The position numbers and the translations under genes are program-made. Below the pieces are notes generated by a model. It searched no databases. It had not been told where the DNA came from and worked only from the letters and a program-made list of their open reading frames with translations. From assembly GCF_003751445.1 (NCBI RefSeq), contig NZ_RJUU01000001.1:4159001-4223000 (forward strand): DNA of 64,000 nt, given 5' to 3'. This document shows positions 43,845-52,556 of this stretch, one piece after another; the stretch's first letter is position 1, and every line of letters starts with the position of its first letter. Source of the stretch: Streptomyces sp. 840.1 (GTDB lineage: Bacteria; Actinomycetota; Actinomycetes; Streptomycetales; Streptomycetaceae).

Positions 43845-44135
43845 TCAGCGGCGGATGCGGCCCGCGACGGCGTGCCCGATGAACAGGTACACGACGGCCG
43901 CGAGGCCGTAGCCGGCGACGACCCTGGCCCAGGCCTCGTCGAAGGTGAACAGGTCGTACGACCAGCCGGCGAGCCAGCGGGCGGTGTGCCGTACGAACTC
44001 GACCAGGCCGTTGTCCGGGTTGGCATCGAGCAGGTACATCAGGATCCACAGGATGATGATGAAAGCCATGATGTCCGCCACCACGGCTATGACACGTGCT
44101 GCGGTGCTGCTTCCGTTGCCTCTTGAGTACGACAT
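43845..44135 (-). CDS. Small two-helix membrane protein
   Basis: 96 residues. One helix lies at about 14-36 (RVIAVVADIMAFIIILWILMYLL) and a second at about 71-91 (RVVAGYGLAAVVYLFIGHAV), with a middle segment NGLVEFVRHTARWLAGWSYDLF. It is widespread in streptomycetes as an uncharacterised protein. The ATG at 44135 has no strong ribosome-binding site. It is convergent with the alpha/alpha-barrel gene. Confidence 0.75.
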   Translation of the reverse strand: MSYSRGNGSSTAARVIAVVADIMAFIIILWILMYLLDANPDNGLVEFVRHTARWLAGWSYDLFTFDEAWARVVAGYGLAAVVYLFIGHAVAGRIRR

Positions 44136-44276
44136 GGACTGCGGATTGCCGCTTTCCGTTGAGTGAAACCCGGACGGCGTACCCCGGTGGCGGGCCGTCC
44201 GGGCCGGCGCCAGCCTTGCGGGGGAGTGCCGGGCCCCGGCGCCCCGTCGTGATGTGCCCGGCCAGGGAGGCCCGCC

Positions 44277-44828
44277 GTGCCCCGTTCCGTACCGCTCCGC
44301 CGTCTGCTCACGGCGCTGCTGCTGTGCTGCGCCGTCACGATGGGCACCACCGCGTGCGGCGGCGACGACAGCACGACGAGCAGCAGTTCGGCGTCGCCCT
44401 CCGGCACGTCCTCCGCCCAGGCCCAGAAGTACGCCAAGACGCGGTTCGTCGCCAACGCGGGGCTCGCCGCGGGCGCCACCTACCAGTGGGTCGTCAAGCC
44501 GTACCGGGCCGGCAAGTTCAAGAAGGGCGCCGACGGGCGGACCTTCGCGCTCGTCAAGGCCGGACTCGCGGGCGGCTTCGCCTACAACAGGCTCAAGGCC
44601 GCCACCGAGAACGCCAAGGGCGACCCGCTGCTCGCGAAGGCCGTGGCACCGCTGACCGCCGGCATCGCCTCGCTCAAGGGCCTCGCCACCAAACTCCGCA
44701 AGGGCGAGGCGGGCGCGGGCGACATCGGCGCCTTCGAGAGCGTCATCAGCGGCATCAAGGACGCCGGGAAGAGCGCGGGCGCCGAGGTGAAGGACAAGGT
44801 CCCCTCCACGTCGCAGCTCGGCGGATAA
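44277..44828 (+). CDS. Putative lipoprotein of unknown function
   Basis: 183 residues with a lipoprotein signal (TALLLCCAVTMGTTAC, Cys27) and then a Ser/Thr linker. The rest is a mostly helical domain rich in Ala, Gly and Lys (FVANAGLAAGATYQWVVKPYRAGKFKKGADGR...). GGGAGG precedes GTG 44277. I do not recognise a characterised family. The gene stands alone. Confidence 0.75.
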   Translation: MPRSVPLRRLLTALLLCCAVTMGTTACGGDDSTTSSSSASPSGTSSAQAQKYAKTRFVANAGLAAGATYQWVVKPYRAGKFKKGADGRTFALVKAGLAGGFAYNRLKAATENAKGDPLLAKAVAPLTAGIASLKGLATKLRKGEAGAGDIGAFESVISGIKDAGKSAGAEVKDKVPSTSQLGG

Positions 44829-44870
44829 AGGCCGGGAACGGCGCTCGGGGCAGCCCTTAGGCTGCGGGGC

Positions 44871-45650
44871 ATGAGCCAACTCACGCATAAGCGCTACTGC
44901 GACGAAATCGTTCTGAGGACCGACGCGTTGAGGGCCGCTGTGGCCGACGGCGACCTCGACGCGACCGTACCGACCTGCCCCGAGTGGACGCTGCGCGACC
45001 TCGCCGTCCACGTCGGCGGCGCCCACCGCTGGGTCGGTGAGATCGTGCGCACCCGGGCCACCGAGGAGGTCCCGAACGAGCGGGTGCCGCACTTCACCCC
45101 CGAGGGCGAAGACCCCGCCGTGCTGGACGCCTGGCTGGCCCAGGGGGCGGCGCAGACCGCCGGGGCACTGCGTGAGGCGGGGCCGGACCTGCCGGTCTGG
45201 TCCTGGTCCTGGGACCACAGCGCCGGGTTCTGGGCGCGGCGCGTGGCGATCGAGACCGTCGTGCACCAGGCGGACGCCGCCCTGACCGCGAAGGTGCCCT
45301 ACGCGATGGCGCCCGATCTGGCGGCGGACACCATCGACGAATGGCTGGACATCGTCGCCTTCTCCGCCTCCTCGGGATACGACCCGGAGGCGGCCGAGCT
45401 GCGCGGCGCCGGGCGCTCCATCCACCTGCACGCCACCGACGCCCCCGGCGCCGAGTGGCTGATCGAGTTCGGTGAGGACGGCTTCACCTGGCGCCGCGCG
45501 CACGACAGGGCGACCGTGGCGCTGCGGGGCCCGCTCACCGACCTGATGCTGGTCTTCAACCGCCGCCTCGCCCCGGACAGCGACCGCGTCGAGGTCCTGG
45601 GCGACGCGGAGCTGCTGGACTTCTGGCTGGCGCGCTCCTCCTTCGGCTGA
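44871..45650 (+). CDS. Maleylpyruvate isomerase family mycothiol-dependent enzyme
   Basis: A 259-residue protein of the DinB/MDMPI fold: CPEWTLRDLAVHVGGAHRWVGEIV carries the first metal-binding His, and RRVAIETVVHQADA the later Glu/His. A C-terminal MDMPI domain follows (RSIHLHATDAPGAEWLIEFGEDGFTW...RGPLTDLMLVFNRRL). Characterised relatives use mycothiol as cofactor for isomerisation or S-transfer. The substrate is unknown here. Confidence 0.85.
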   Translation: MSQLTHKRYCDEIVLRTDALRAAVADGDLDATVPTCPEWTLRDLAVHVGGAHRWVGEIVRTRATEEVPNERVPHFTPEGEDPAVLDAWLAQGAAQTAGALREAGPDLPVWSWSWDHSAGFWARRVAIETVVHQADAALTAKVPYAMAPDLAADTIDEWLDIVAFSASSGYDPEAAELRGAGRSIHLHATDAPGAEWLIEFGEDGFTWRRAHDRATVALRGPLTDLMLVFNRRLAPDSDRVEVLGDAELLDFWLARSSFG

Positions 45651-45736
45651 CCGGACGGACTCCGGCCGGTGTGCGGGCCGGGCCGCACTGCGCCAAGCTG
45701 AAACGGCAGCCCGTCCCGTCCGGCGAGGAGGTGGCG

Positions 45737-46804
45737 ATGGACCCGGTCCGGGCCCTGGAACGGATCGCCTTCCTGCTGGAGCGCGGCAGCGCGGACACCT
45801 ACCGCGTCCAGGCCTTCCGCACGGCCGCCCGCACCGTCGCCGCCATGGCCGACGGGGAGGCCGTCCAGCGGGTCACGAACGGCTCGCTGGAGCGGGTCAA
45901 GGGCATCGGCCCCAGGACCGCGCAGGTGATCAGGGAGGCGGTGGCCGGCGAGGTACCCGGCTACCTGGAGCGGCTGGAGACCGAGACCGAGGAGAGCGGA
46001 CCGCTCGCCGAGGGCGGTGAGCGGCTGCTCGCACTGCTGCGCGGCGACTGCCATCTGCACTCCGACTGGTCGGACGGCGGCAGCCCGATCGAGGAGATGG
46101 GCCGCACGGCGGCGGCGCTCGGCCACGACTGGGCGGTGCTCACCGACCACTCCCCCCGGCTGACCGTGGCCAACGGTCTCTCGCCCGAGCGGCTGCGCCG
46201 GCAACTGGACGAGGTGGCCGCGCTCAACGAGCGCTGGGCGCCCTTCAGACTGCTCACCGGCATCGAGTGCGACATCAACCCGGACGGCTCCCTCGACCAG
46301 GAGGACGAGCTGCTGGCGCGCCTGGACCTGGTGGTCGTCTCCGTCCACTCCAAGCTGCGGATGGACCCCGGACCGATGACCCGGCGCCTCCTCGCGGCCG
46401 TCCGCCACCCGAGGGCGAACGTCCTCGGCCACTGCACGGGCCGGCTGCTCACCGGCCGGGGCCGCCCGGAGTCGCGGTTCGACGCGGACGAGGTCTTCGC
46501 CGCCTGCGCGGAGGCGGGCACGGCGGTCGAGATCAACAGCAGACCCGAGCGCCTCGACCCGCCCCGCCGGCTGCTGCGCCGGGCCGTCGGGGCGGGCGCC
46601 CTGTTCGCCCTCGACACCGACGCGCACGCGCCCGGCCAGCTGGACTGGCAGATCCACGGCTGCGCCCGCGCCGAGGAGTGCGAGGTCCCCGCGGAACGCG
46701 TCGTCACGACGTGGACGGCGGACGAGCTGCTGGCCTGGACGGGCGCGGGCACTGTCCCGGACCGCGCCCGGGGACGTCAGAACGGGACAGAAGACGGACA
46801 GTAG
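45737..46804 (+). CDS. HhH-PHP domain protein (PolX C-terminal-like)
   Basis: A 355-residue protein. The N-terminal ~85 residues have the PolX-type 8-kDa helix-hairpin-helix layout (VKGIGPRTA at 54-62). From about 100 on there is a PHP metal-dependent phosphoesterase with the first metal motif CHLHSDWSDG (105-114), then LTDHSPRL, SVHSKLRM, LGHCTGR and DTDAHAP. The polymerase palm of true PolX is absent, so it is likely a nuclease or phosphatase in DNA repair or nucleotide metabolism. GGCGAGGAGG precedes ATG 45737. Confidence 0.85.
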   Translation: MDPVRALERIAFLLERGSADTYRVQAFRTAARTVAAMADGEAVQRVTNGSLERVKGIGPRTAQVIREAVAGEVPGYLERLETETEESGPLAEGGERLLALLRGDCHLHSDWSDGGSPIEEMGRTAAALGHDWAVLTDHSPRLTVANGLSPERLRRQLDEVAALNERWAPFRLLTGIECDINPDGSLDQEDELLARLDLVVVSVHSKLRMDPGPMTRRLLAAVRHPRANVLGHCTGRLLTGRGRPESRFDADEVFAACAEAGTAVEINSRPERLDPPRRLLRRAVGAGALFALDTDAHAPGQLDWQIHGCARAEECEVPAERVVTTWTADELLAWTGAGTVPDRARGRQNGTEDGQ

Positions 46805-46862
46805 AACCGAGACGCCCGCACGGGCCGTCTCGCCGGAAGCACGAGCGAGAGGAAAGCGCATC

Positions 46863-47429
46863 ATGACCGACAAGCCCCTGAACGGACACCGCGTGCTGGT
46901 CCTCGTCACCAACTACGGAGTCGAGCAGGACGAGTTGCTGGTGCCGCTCCGGCGGCTGCGGGACGACGGGGCCGAGGTCACCGTCGCGGCCGCGTCCGCC
47001 GAGCCCGTACAGACCCTGGTGGGTGACAAGGACCTGGGTGAGAGCGTCGCCCCGGACACCACGTTCGACCTGGTGGACCCGGGCGACCGCCAGCTCCTGC
47101 TGATTCCCGGCGGCACCCTGAACGCCGACCAGCTGCGCCTCGACGACAAGGCCCTCGCCATCGTCAGGGCCTTCGCCGCCTCGGGCCGCCCGATCGCGGC
47201 CATCTGCCACGGCCCCTGGGCCCTGGTGGAGGCCGACCTGGTCCGGGGCAGGACCCTCACGTCGTACCCCTCGCTGCGGACCGACATCCGCAACGCCGGC
47301 GCAGCGTCCTGGGTCGACGAGCCCGTCGTCAGTGACAGCGAGGGCGGCGGCACCCTGGTCACCTCCCGGACGCCCAAGGACCTCGACGCCTTCCTCGACG
47401 CGATCGGCAAGGCCCTCGTGGGCTCCTGA
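46863..47429 (+). CDS. DJ-1/PfpI family (type 1 glutamine amidotransferase-like) protein
   Basis: 188 residues with the PfpI fold: Glu in GVEQDEL, the nucleophile elbow AICHGPWAL (Cys115, His116) and IPGG before it. Relatives act as protease, chaperone, deglycase or glyoxalase III-like proteins against carbonyl stress. It follows the PHP gene by 58 nt and precedes a formaldehyde-dehydrogenase-like gene. That pairing would suit carbonyl detoxification, but it is only suggestive. Confidence 0.87.
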   Translation: MTDKPLNGHRVLVLVTNYGVEQDELLVPLRRLRDDGAEVTVAAASAEPVQTLVGDKDLGESVAPDTTFDLVDPGDRQLLLIPGGTLNADQLRLDDKALAIVRAFAASGRPIAAICHGPWALVEADLVRGRTLTSYPSLRTDIRNAGAASWVDEPVVSDSEGGGTLVTSRTPKDLDAFLDAIGKALVGS

Positions 47430-47569
47430 GCCCCGCGGGGCGTCAGGGAGCCCGGCCCGCTGCGCGGGGAGCCCGTTGCGCGCATGGTGGAGAGGGGACA
47501 TTTGTCCGGCGCTCCGGGCCGCCACCCCGCCCGGGGCGCCGCACTCCGATGGAGAGGGCGGTGAGCTGT

Positions 47570-48700
47570 GTGAAAGCACTCGTCTACCAAGGACCCCGCG
47601 ACGTCGCGGTCGTCGAGGTCCCCGACGCGGGGATCGAACGTCCGACGGACGCGCTGGTGAAAGTCACGTCCACCAATATCTGCGGCTCCGACCTGCATAT
47701 GTACGAGGGCCGGACCACGATGGAGACCGGGCGGACGCTCGGCCACGAGAACCTCGGGGAAGTGATCGAGACCGGGAGCGGGGTCGACCGGGTGAAGGTC
47801 GGCGACCGGGTCTGCCTGCCCTTCAACGTCGGGTGCGGATTCTGCGCCAACTGTGAGCGCGGCTTCACCGGTTTCTGCCTCTCGGTCGACTCCGACACAC
47901 CCGGTGGTGCCTACGGTTTCGCCGCCATGGGGACCTACGCGGGCGGCCAGGCCGAGTACCTGCGCGTGCCGTGGGCCGACTTCAACTGCCTGGTCCTGCC
48001 CGAGGACGCCGAGGAGAAGGAGAACGACTACGTGATGCTGGCGGACATCTTCCCGACCGGCTACCACGCCACGGAACTGGCCGATGTGTCACCGGGCGAA
48101 TCCGTGGTGGTCTACGGAGGCGGCCCCGTCGGCCTGATGGCGGCGTACTCCGCCCGGCTGCGCGGCGCGAGCCAGGTCCTGGTCGTGGACCGGCAGCCCG
48201 ACCGGCTGCGACTGGCCGAGGAGGCCGGCGCCGTCGCGGTCGACGACTCCGGGGGCGACCACGTGGACCGGATCCTGGAACTGACCGGGGGCGGCGCCGA
48301 CAAGGGCTGCGAGTGCGTCGGCTACCAGGCACACGACCCGCAGGGCGAGGAGAGGCCCGAGGCGACCATGAACGACCTGGTGGCCTCCGTGCGGGCGACC
48401 GGGGCCATCGGCGTCGTGGGCGTGTTCCTCCCGCAGGACGACGGCGCTCCCAACGACCTCGCGCAGGAGGGCAAACTGCCCTTCGACTTCGGTCAGTTCT
48501 GGTTCAAGGGCCAGCGCATCGGCACCGGCCAGGCCAACGTGAAGGCGTACAACCGCCGGCTCGGCCGGCTCATCCGGCACGGGAGGGCGAAGCCGTCGCT
48601 CATCGTCTCGCACGAACTGCCCCTGGACGAGGCGCCGTCCGCCTACCGCCACTTCGACGACCGCGATGACGGTTGGACGAAGGTCGTACTCAAGCCCTGA
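47570..48700 (+). CDS. Zinc alcohol dehydrogenase, glutathione-independent formaldehyde dehydrogenase-like
   Basis: A 376-residue MDR enzyme. Catalytic zinc ligands are Cys38 (NICGSDLHMYEGR) and His59/Glu60 (LGHENLGEV). The structural zinc loop is Cys89, Cys92, Cys95 and Cys103 (NVGCGFCANCERGFTGFC). The NAD site is VVYGGGPVGLMAA with VLVVDRQPDRL. The insertion around YGFAAMGTYAGGQAEYLRVPWADFNCLVLP and the EDAEEKENDYVMLADIFPTGYH segment is typical of the FdhA group. GTG 47570 is chosen; an ATG 21 nt earlier would span the likely ribosome-binding region. Confidence 0.87.
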   Translation: MKALVYQGPRDVAVVEVPDAGIERPTDALVKVTSTNICGSDLHMYEGRTTMETGRTLGHENLGEVIETGSGVDRVKVGDRVCLPFNVGCGFCANCERGFTGFCLSVDSDTPGGAYGFAAMGTYAGGQAEYLRVPWADFNCLVLPEDAEEKENDYVMLADIFPTGYHATELADVSPGESVVVYGGGPVGLMAAYSARLRGASQVLVVDRQPDRLRLAEEAGAVAVDDSGGDHVDRILELTGGGADKGCECVGYQAHDPQGEERPEATMNDLVASVRATGAIGVVGVFLPQDDGAPNDLAQEGKLPFDFGQFWFKGQRIGTGQANVKAYNRRLGRLIRHGRAKPSLIVSHELPLDEAPSAYRHFDDRDDGWTKVVLKP

Positions 48701-48715
48701 GCGCGTCCAGACCCG

Positions 48716-49378
48716 TCAGTCACGCCCCCGCAGGTCCGCGACGATGTCCTTGTCCAGTGCCGCGCGTACCAGCGCCGCCGCGAGGACCGCGGGCCCGTGG
48801 CGGCCCGCAGGGTGGGCCCGCTCCGCCAGCCGGACCAGTTCCTCCGGTGCGCTGGGCAGCCCCAGCCGCTCCGCGCCCTGCAGCGCCTTCTTGTCGAGGA
48901 ACGGGGCTGTCTCGGGCCACACCGCCTGCGCCTCGCGCAGGAAGATGTCCGCGCCGGCCGGCCCCATGCCCGGTGTCCGGCGCAGCCCGGCGCGCAGGGC
49001 GCCGAGATCGCCGTCGGCGGAGCGGCGAAGGCGCCGCAGGTCGCCGCCGTACTCGTCGAGCAGCAGCCCGGCGCCCTCGCCGAGCTGGTCCGCGGTCCTC
49101 TCGTCGTAGCGGCGGTAGCCCCCCTTCCCGAGGGCGTCCACGCGCTGCTGCCACGTGCTGTCGAGCATGCGGCGCGGGGTGCGCATGCCGTCAAAGAAGA
49201 GCGCCTCAGCGGCGGCCACGGCGACCGAGGCCCTGATCCGGGCGCTCAGGAGGTGACTGAGCACCAGCAGCTGGTACAGGGGCTGCGGGGTGTCGCGCAG
49301 CCGGATGCCCGCCTCGGCGGCGTACGTCGTGCCGTGCTCGGTGAGCAGGGCCTCCATGGTTCCACGGCTGTCCGTCAC
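48716..49378 (-). CDS. Endonuclease III-like HhH-GPD family protein
   Basis: 220 residues with the all-helical DNA-glycosylase-like layout: QPLYQLLVLSHLLSARIRASVAVAAAEALF at the N-terminus, the hairpin LRRTPGMGPAGADIFLREAQ and a later VRAALDKDI. The canonical Lys/Asp pair and the 4Fe-4S cluster of Nth are not evident, so catalysis is doubtful. GGAAGGGG precedes GTG 49378. It is convergent with the dehydrogenase gene. Confidence 0.7.
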   Translation of the reverse strand: MTDSRGTMEALLTEHGTTYAAEAGIRLRDTPQPLYQLLVLSHLLSARIRASVAVAAAEALFFDGMRTPRRMLDSTWQQRVDALGKGGYRRYDERTADQLGEGAGLLLDEYGGDLRRLRRSADGDLGALRAGLRRTPGMGPAGADIFLREAQAVWPETAPFLDKKALQGAERLGLPSAPEELVRLAERAHPAGRHGPAVLAAALVRAALDKDIVADLRGRD

Positions 49379-49426
49379 CAGTGGTCCCCTTCCGATGTCG
49401 GGTGGCCCCCCACGTGCGGGCCCGGG

Positions 49427-49900
49427 TCACTCGCGGTGGCGTGCCCAGGCCGGAAGTACGAACCAGCAGACGCAGAACCAGATCACCATGGCGCCGACGA
49501 GCCACAGCGCGAGTGAGTTGTGCAGCGCCACGCGCAGAATCAGCAGCAGCGCCAGGGCCATGGTGCAGAGCAGGAGCCCGAGGCCCAGCAGGGTGAGCCG
49601 GGAGGCCCACTTCACCGTCCAGGGCTTCAGCCGGCGGCCCGCGAGCAGGCGGTGCAGCGAGACCGGCCCGATGAGGGCGCCGGTCGTGGCCGCGCCGAAC
49701 ATGACCGTGACCACGTAGATGTTGCGGTCGGTCGCGGACAGGTCCGTGAAGCGCTGCTGGAACACGACGGTGAGCAGGAATCCGAAGAGGATCTGCACAC
49801 CGGTCTGAGCCACCCGCAGCTCCTGGAGCAGATCCGTCCAGTTGCGGTCGGCCCGCTCCTCCTCGGTCTCCTGGCGCCCGTGCGCGTTGTCGCCCGGCAC
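49427..49900 (-). CDS. DUF6328 family membrane protein
   Basis: 157 residues: a hydrophilic N-terminus (EERADRNWTDLLQELRVAQTGVQILFGFLLTVVFQQRF) typical of the family, then four membrane helices. Function is unknown. GTG 49900 follows the VOC gene stop by 7 nt, so the two are probably co-transcribed. Confidence 0.82.
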   Translation of the reverse strand: MPGDNAHGRQETEEERADRNWTDLLQELRVAQTGVQILFGFLLTVVFQQRFTDLSATDRNIYVVTVMFGAATTGALIGPVSLHRLLAGRRLKPWTVKWASRLTLLGLGLLLCTMALALLLILRVALHNSLALWLVGAMVIWFCVCWFVLPAWARHRE

Positions 49901-49907
49901 AGCGGAT

Positions 49908-50279
49908 CTACCGCCGGCACAGGCAGAAGGGATGTCCGACCGGGTCCGCGAAGACGCGGAAGCCGCGCTCACCGCCCCGGTCGTCCAGATCCAGTGCCGT
50001 GGCGCCCAGCGCGAGCACCCGCTCCTGGGCCGCTTCCATGTCGTCGACCTCGAAGTCCAGGTGCGCCTGCTGGGAGTTGTCATCGGCGCGGGGCCAGTCC
50101 GGCGCCCGGTACCCGGGTGCACGCTGGAAGGCGAGCCGCGTGCCACCGGGCAGGTACAGGTCGTACCAGTCCTCCGTGTAGCGCTTCACCTCGCCCCCGA
50201 GCACATCCGCGTAGAAGCGGGCCAGCGGTTCCGGCTCCGGGCAGTCCAGAGCCACCAGGCTGAACGTGGCGACAGCCAT
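49908..50279 (-). CDS. VOC family protein (glyoxalase/bleomycin-resistance fold)
   Basis: 123 residues in two beta-alpha-beta3 modules: LVALDCPEPEPLARFYADVLGGEV, then HLDFEVDDMEAAQERVLALGATALD and RVFADPVGHPFCLC. This is a single-domain VOC protein of the type often annotated as glyoxalase-like, with unknown substrate. CAGGAGG precedes ATG 50279. Confidence 0.88.
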   Translation of the reverse strand: MAVATFSLVALDCPEPEPLARFYADVLGGEVKRYTEDWYDLYLPGGTRLAFQRAPGYRAPDWPRADDNSQQAHLDFEVDDMEAAQERVLALGATALDLDDRGGERGFRVFADPVGHPFCLCRR

Positions 50280-50317
50280 CGCGTCCTCCTGAACATCGGT
50301 ACACAGGGACAGGAACA

Positions 50318-50327
50318 GAACACGTTC
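50318..50327. promoter_or_regulatory. GAAC-AC-GTTC palindrome upstream of the VOC gene
   Basis: GAACACGTTC equals the core of mycobacterial KstR sites, but the outer T and A of the consensus are both replaced by C. It lies 39 nt from the VOC gene start. A KstR link is doubtful; another TetR regulator is equally possible. Confidence 0.3.
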
Positions 50328-50462
50328 CCTCCATGTCCAAGCTAAACCGCGGTCCTGCGGCCGACACCTCGGCACCAGGGCGTGAGAAGTGCGCCGCCGG
50401 GGGTACTGGGCGATGGTTGCAGTGTGACGTGCGTATGTCGCGCAGTGGTGAGAGGTGAGTCG

Positions 50463-51158
50463 ATGCTCGGATTCCTCGGTCTGCTCGGTACCTACGACCG
50501 CACCGGCCGGATGATGGTGCCGAGGGGCGTCTACGCGCCCCAGGAGGACACCCTTCTGCTGCGTGAGGCGCTCGCCCGGGAAACCGTCCACGCCGGGACG
50601 ACGGTCCTGGACGTCGGGACGGGGTCGGGTTTCCTCGCTCTCGCCGCGGCCCGGCGGGGCGCGCGCGTCACCGCCGTGGACCGCACCCGCCGCGCGGTTC
50701 TGGCCACCCGCCTGAACGCGGCGCTCGCCGGGGTACGGGCCGAAGCGGTCCGGGGCGACCTGCTGGCCCCGGCGGCCGGCAGGCGGTTCGACCTCATCCT
50801 CAGCAATCCGCCCTACGTGCCCGCGCCGGACCCGGCCCTTCCCCGCCGGGGCTCAAGCCGGGCATGGGACGCCGGGAACAACGGCCGCCTGGTCATCGAC
50901 CGGCTGTGCGCCGGAGCCGCCGGAGTGCTCAGGCCCGGCGGGGCGCTGCTGCTGGTTCACTCCGCCCTGTGCGGGGTAACCGAGACGCTGGACCGGCTGG
51001 GGCAGGCGGGCCTGCCCGCCGAGGTGACCGACCGCCGGTCCGTGCCCTTCGGGCCCGTGCTGGCGGAGCGGCGGCAGTGGCTGCTGGACCGTGGCCTGGT
51101 CGGACCCGGTGACGACAAGGAAGAGCTGGTGATCATCCGTGCCGAACGCAGCGAGTGA
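50463..51158 (+). CDS. HemK2/PrmC-like methyltransferase
   Basis: A 231-residue SAM methyltransferase with motif I LDVGTGSGF (49-57), TAVDRTRRAV and the amide/nucleic-acid-binding catalytic motif NPPY (115-118). The short N-terminus (YAPQEDTLLLREAL) is that of the HemK2/Mtq2 group, which methylates glutamine in translation factors or tRNA-related targets. GAGAGGTGA precedes ATG 50463. The following CDGSH gene overlaps its end by 20 nt. Confidence 0.85.
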   Translation: MLGFLGLLGTYDRTGRMMVPRGVYAPQEDTLLLREALARETVHAGTTVLDVGTGSGFLALAAARRGARVTAVDRTRRAVLATRLNAALAGVRAEAVRGDLLAPAAGRRFDLILSNPPYVPAPDPALPRRGSSRAWDAGNNGRLVIDRLCAGAAGVLRPGGALLLVHSALCGVTETLDRLGQAGLPAEVTDRRSVPFGPVLAERRQWLLDRGLVGPGDDKEELVIIRAERSE

Positions 51159-51432
51159 CCGGCCCAGGCGAGTGACGCCGACCCGGGAGGGGCCGGTGCT
51201 GCTCGAAGGCCCGGTCGAGGTGACCCTCGACGACGGGAGCACGGTGACCTCGGACCGGTTCACCGTGGCCCTGTGCGTCTGCCGGCGCAGCCGCACCTAC
51301 CCCTGGTGCGACACCAGCCACCGGCGCAGAGCCGGCGCCCGCGCGGACCGCGAACCGCGCACCGCAAGCCGGCCGGGGCCGGACGGCGAGCGGACGGGAC
51401 ACCGGGGCCCCGGTGAGGAGCCCGGCACGTGA
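51139..51432 (+). CDS. CDGSH iron-sulfur domain protein
   Basis: 97 residues with one CDGSH motif: Cys46, Cys48, Cys57 and His61 in CVCRRSRTYPWCDTSH, which bind a labile 2Fe-2S cluster. The domain is preceded by GPVEVTLDDGSTVTSDRF, the usual small beta segment. GTG 51139 is kept as the longest sensible start. GTG 51196 has the better ribosome-binding site (GGGAGGGG, 5 nt) and may be the real one. The stop overlaps the diiron gene start (GTGA). Confidence 0.88.
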   Translation: MPNAASDRPRRVTPTREGPVLLEGPVEVTLDDGSTVTSDRFTVALCVCRRSRTYPWCDTSHRRRAGARADREPRTASRPGPDGERTGHRGPGEEPGT

Positions 51433-52457
51433 CCACTGCGGAAAACGCGTCCGCCCACCGGCCGGGGCCGATTCTCCCGGCAGGCCGTGGAGAGCTCAGC
51501 CACGCGGTCCTGCGCACGCTGCGCACCCGCCCCGGCGGCGAGCACACCCTGCCCTCGGGCCGGGCGGTCGACGGGGCCGATCCGTACGGCGAGGACCTGC
51601 ACCTGGCGCTCTACGTCTGTTACGAGCTGCACTACCGCGGGTTCCAGGGCGCCGACCCCGGCTGGGAGTGGAATCCGGAACTCCTCGGGCTCCGGGCGGG
51701 CCTGGAACGCCGCTTCCTGGACGCGCTGCGCACCGACACCGGGGCCGCACCGCGCAGCGTGGACGAGGCGTTCGCCGGGATCCTCGTCGAACCGGCGGAC
51801 GGCAAGGGCCTGTCCCACTTCCTCCGGGACGAGGGCGAGCTGTGGCAGCTGCGGGAGTACGCCGCGCAGCGGTCGCTCTACCACCTCAAGGAGGCCGACC
51901 CGCATGCGTGGGTGATTCCCCGGCTGCGGGGCCGTGCCAAGGCAGGCATGGTCGCGGTGGAGTTCGACGAGTTCGGCGCCGGCGCGGCCGACCGGATGCA
52001 TTCCAGGCTCTTCGCGGACCTGATGACGGACCTGGGCCTGGACACGACGTACGGCCGCTACGTGGACGTGGCGGCGGCGGAGATGCTGGCGAGTGTCAAC
52101 CTGATGTCGCTCTTCGGCCTGCACCGGGCGCTCCGGGGCGCCCTGGTAGGCCATTTCGCCGCGGTCGAGGTCACGTCGTCCCCGGCCTCCCGGCGGCTGG
52201 CGGAGGCGATGCGGAGGGCGGACGCGGGCGCGGCGGCGGTGCACTTCTACGCCGAGCACGTGGAGGCCGACGCCGTCCACGAGCAGGTGGTCCGCCGCGA
52301 GGTCGTCGGTGGTCTGCTGGAGGACGAACCCTGGCTGGAGGCGGACGTGGCCTTCGGCATCGAGGCGACGAACCTGCTGGACGCGCGGCTGGGCGGCATG
52401 ACGCTCTCCGCCTGGCGCCGGGGCCGCTCCAGCCTGCGCGTCCCGCAAGGGAGTTGA
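51429..52457 (+). CDS. Iron-containing redox enzyme, haem-oxygenase-like diiron (HDO) family
   Basis: 342 residues of the all-helical HDO type. Likely metal ligands are Glu178/Glu181 in VAVEFDEFG and the cluster HFYAEHVEADAVHE (272-285: His, Glu, His, Asp, His), which resembles the E-H-D-H set of HDOs such as UndA and SznF. It starts at GTG 51429, overlapping the CDGSH stop by 4 nt. The pairing implies that the 2Fe-2S protein delivers electrons or iron to the oxygenase. The reaction is unknown. Confidence 0.85.
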   Translation: MTTAENASAHRPGPILPAGRGELSHAVLRTLRTRPGGEHTLPSGRAVDGADPYGEDLHLALYVCYELHYRGFQGADPGWEWNPELLGLRAGLERRFLDALRTDTGAAPRSVDEAFAGILVEPADGKGLSHFLRDEGELWQLREYAAQRSLYHLKEADPHAWVIPRLRGRAKAGMVAVEFDEFGAGAADRMHSRLFADLMTDLGLDTTYGRYVDVAAAEMLASVNLMSLFGLHRALRGALVGHFAAVEVTSSPASRRLAEAMRRADAGAAAVHFYAEHVEADAVHEQVVRREVVGGLLEDEPWLEADVAFGIEATNLLDARLGGMTLSAWRRGRSSLRVPQGS

Positions 52458-52556
52458 CCGCCCGCCGGGCTGGTGCGGACGTTGCTGGTGAGGAAGCATG
52501 GGTACGCGCGGTACGGGGGTCGCCCGCGCGGCCGATGTACGACCTGAAGAGGACCG

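Noticed and set aside
50318..50327. KstR operator controlling the VOC gene
   Set aside because: The core matches but both outer consensus bases differ, so it is listed only as a weak site.
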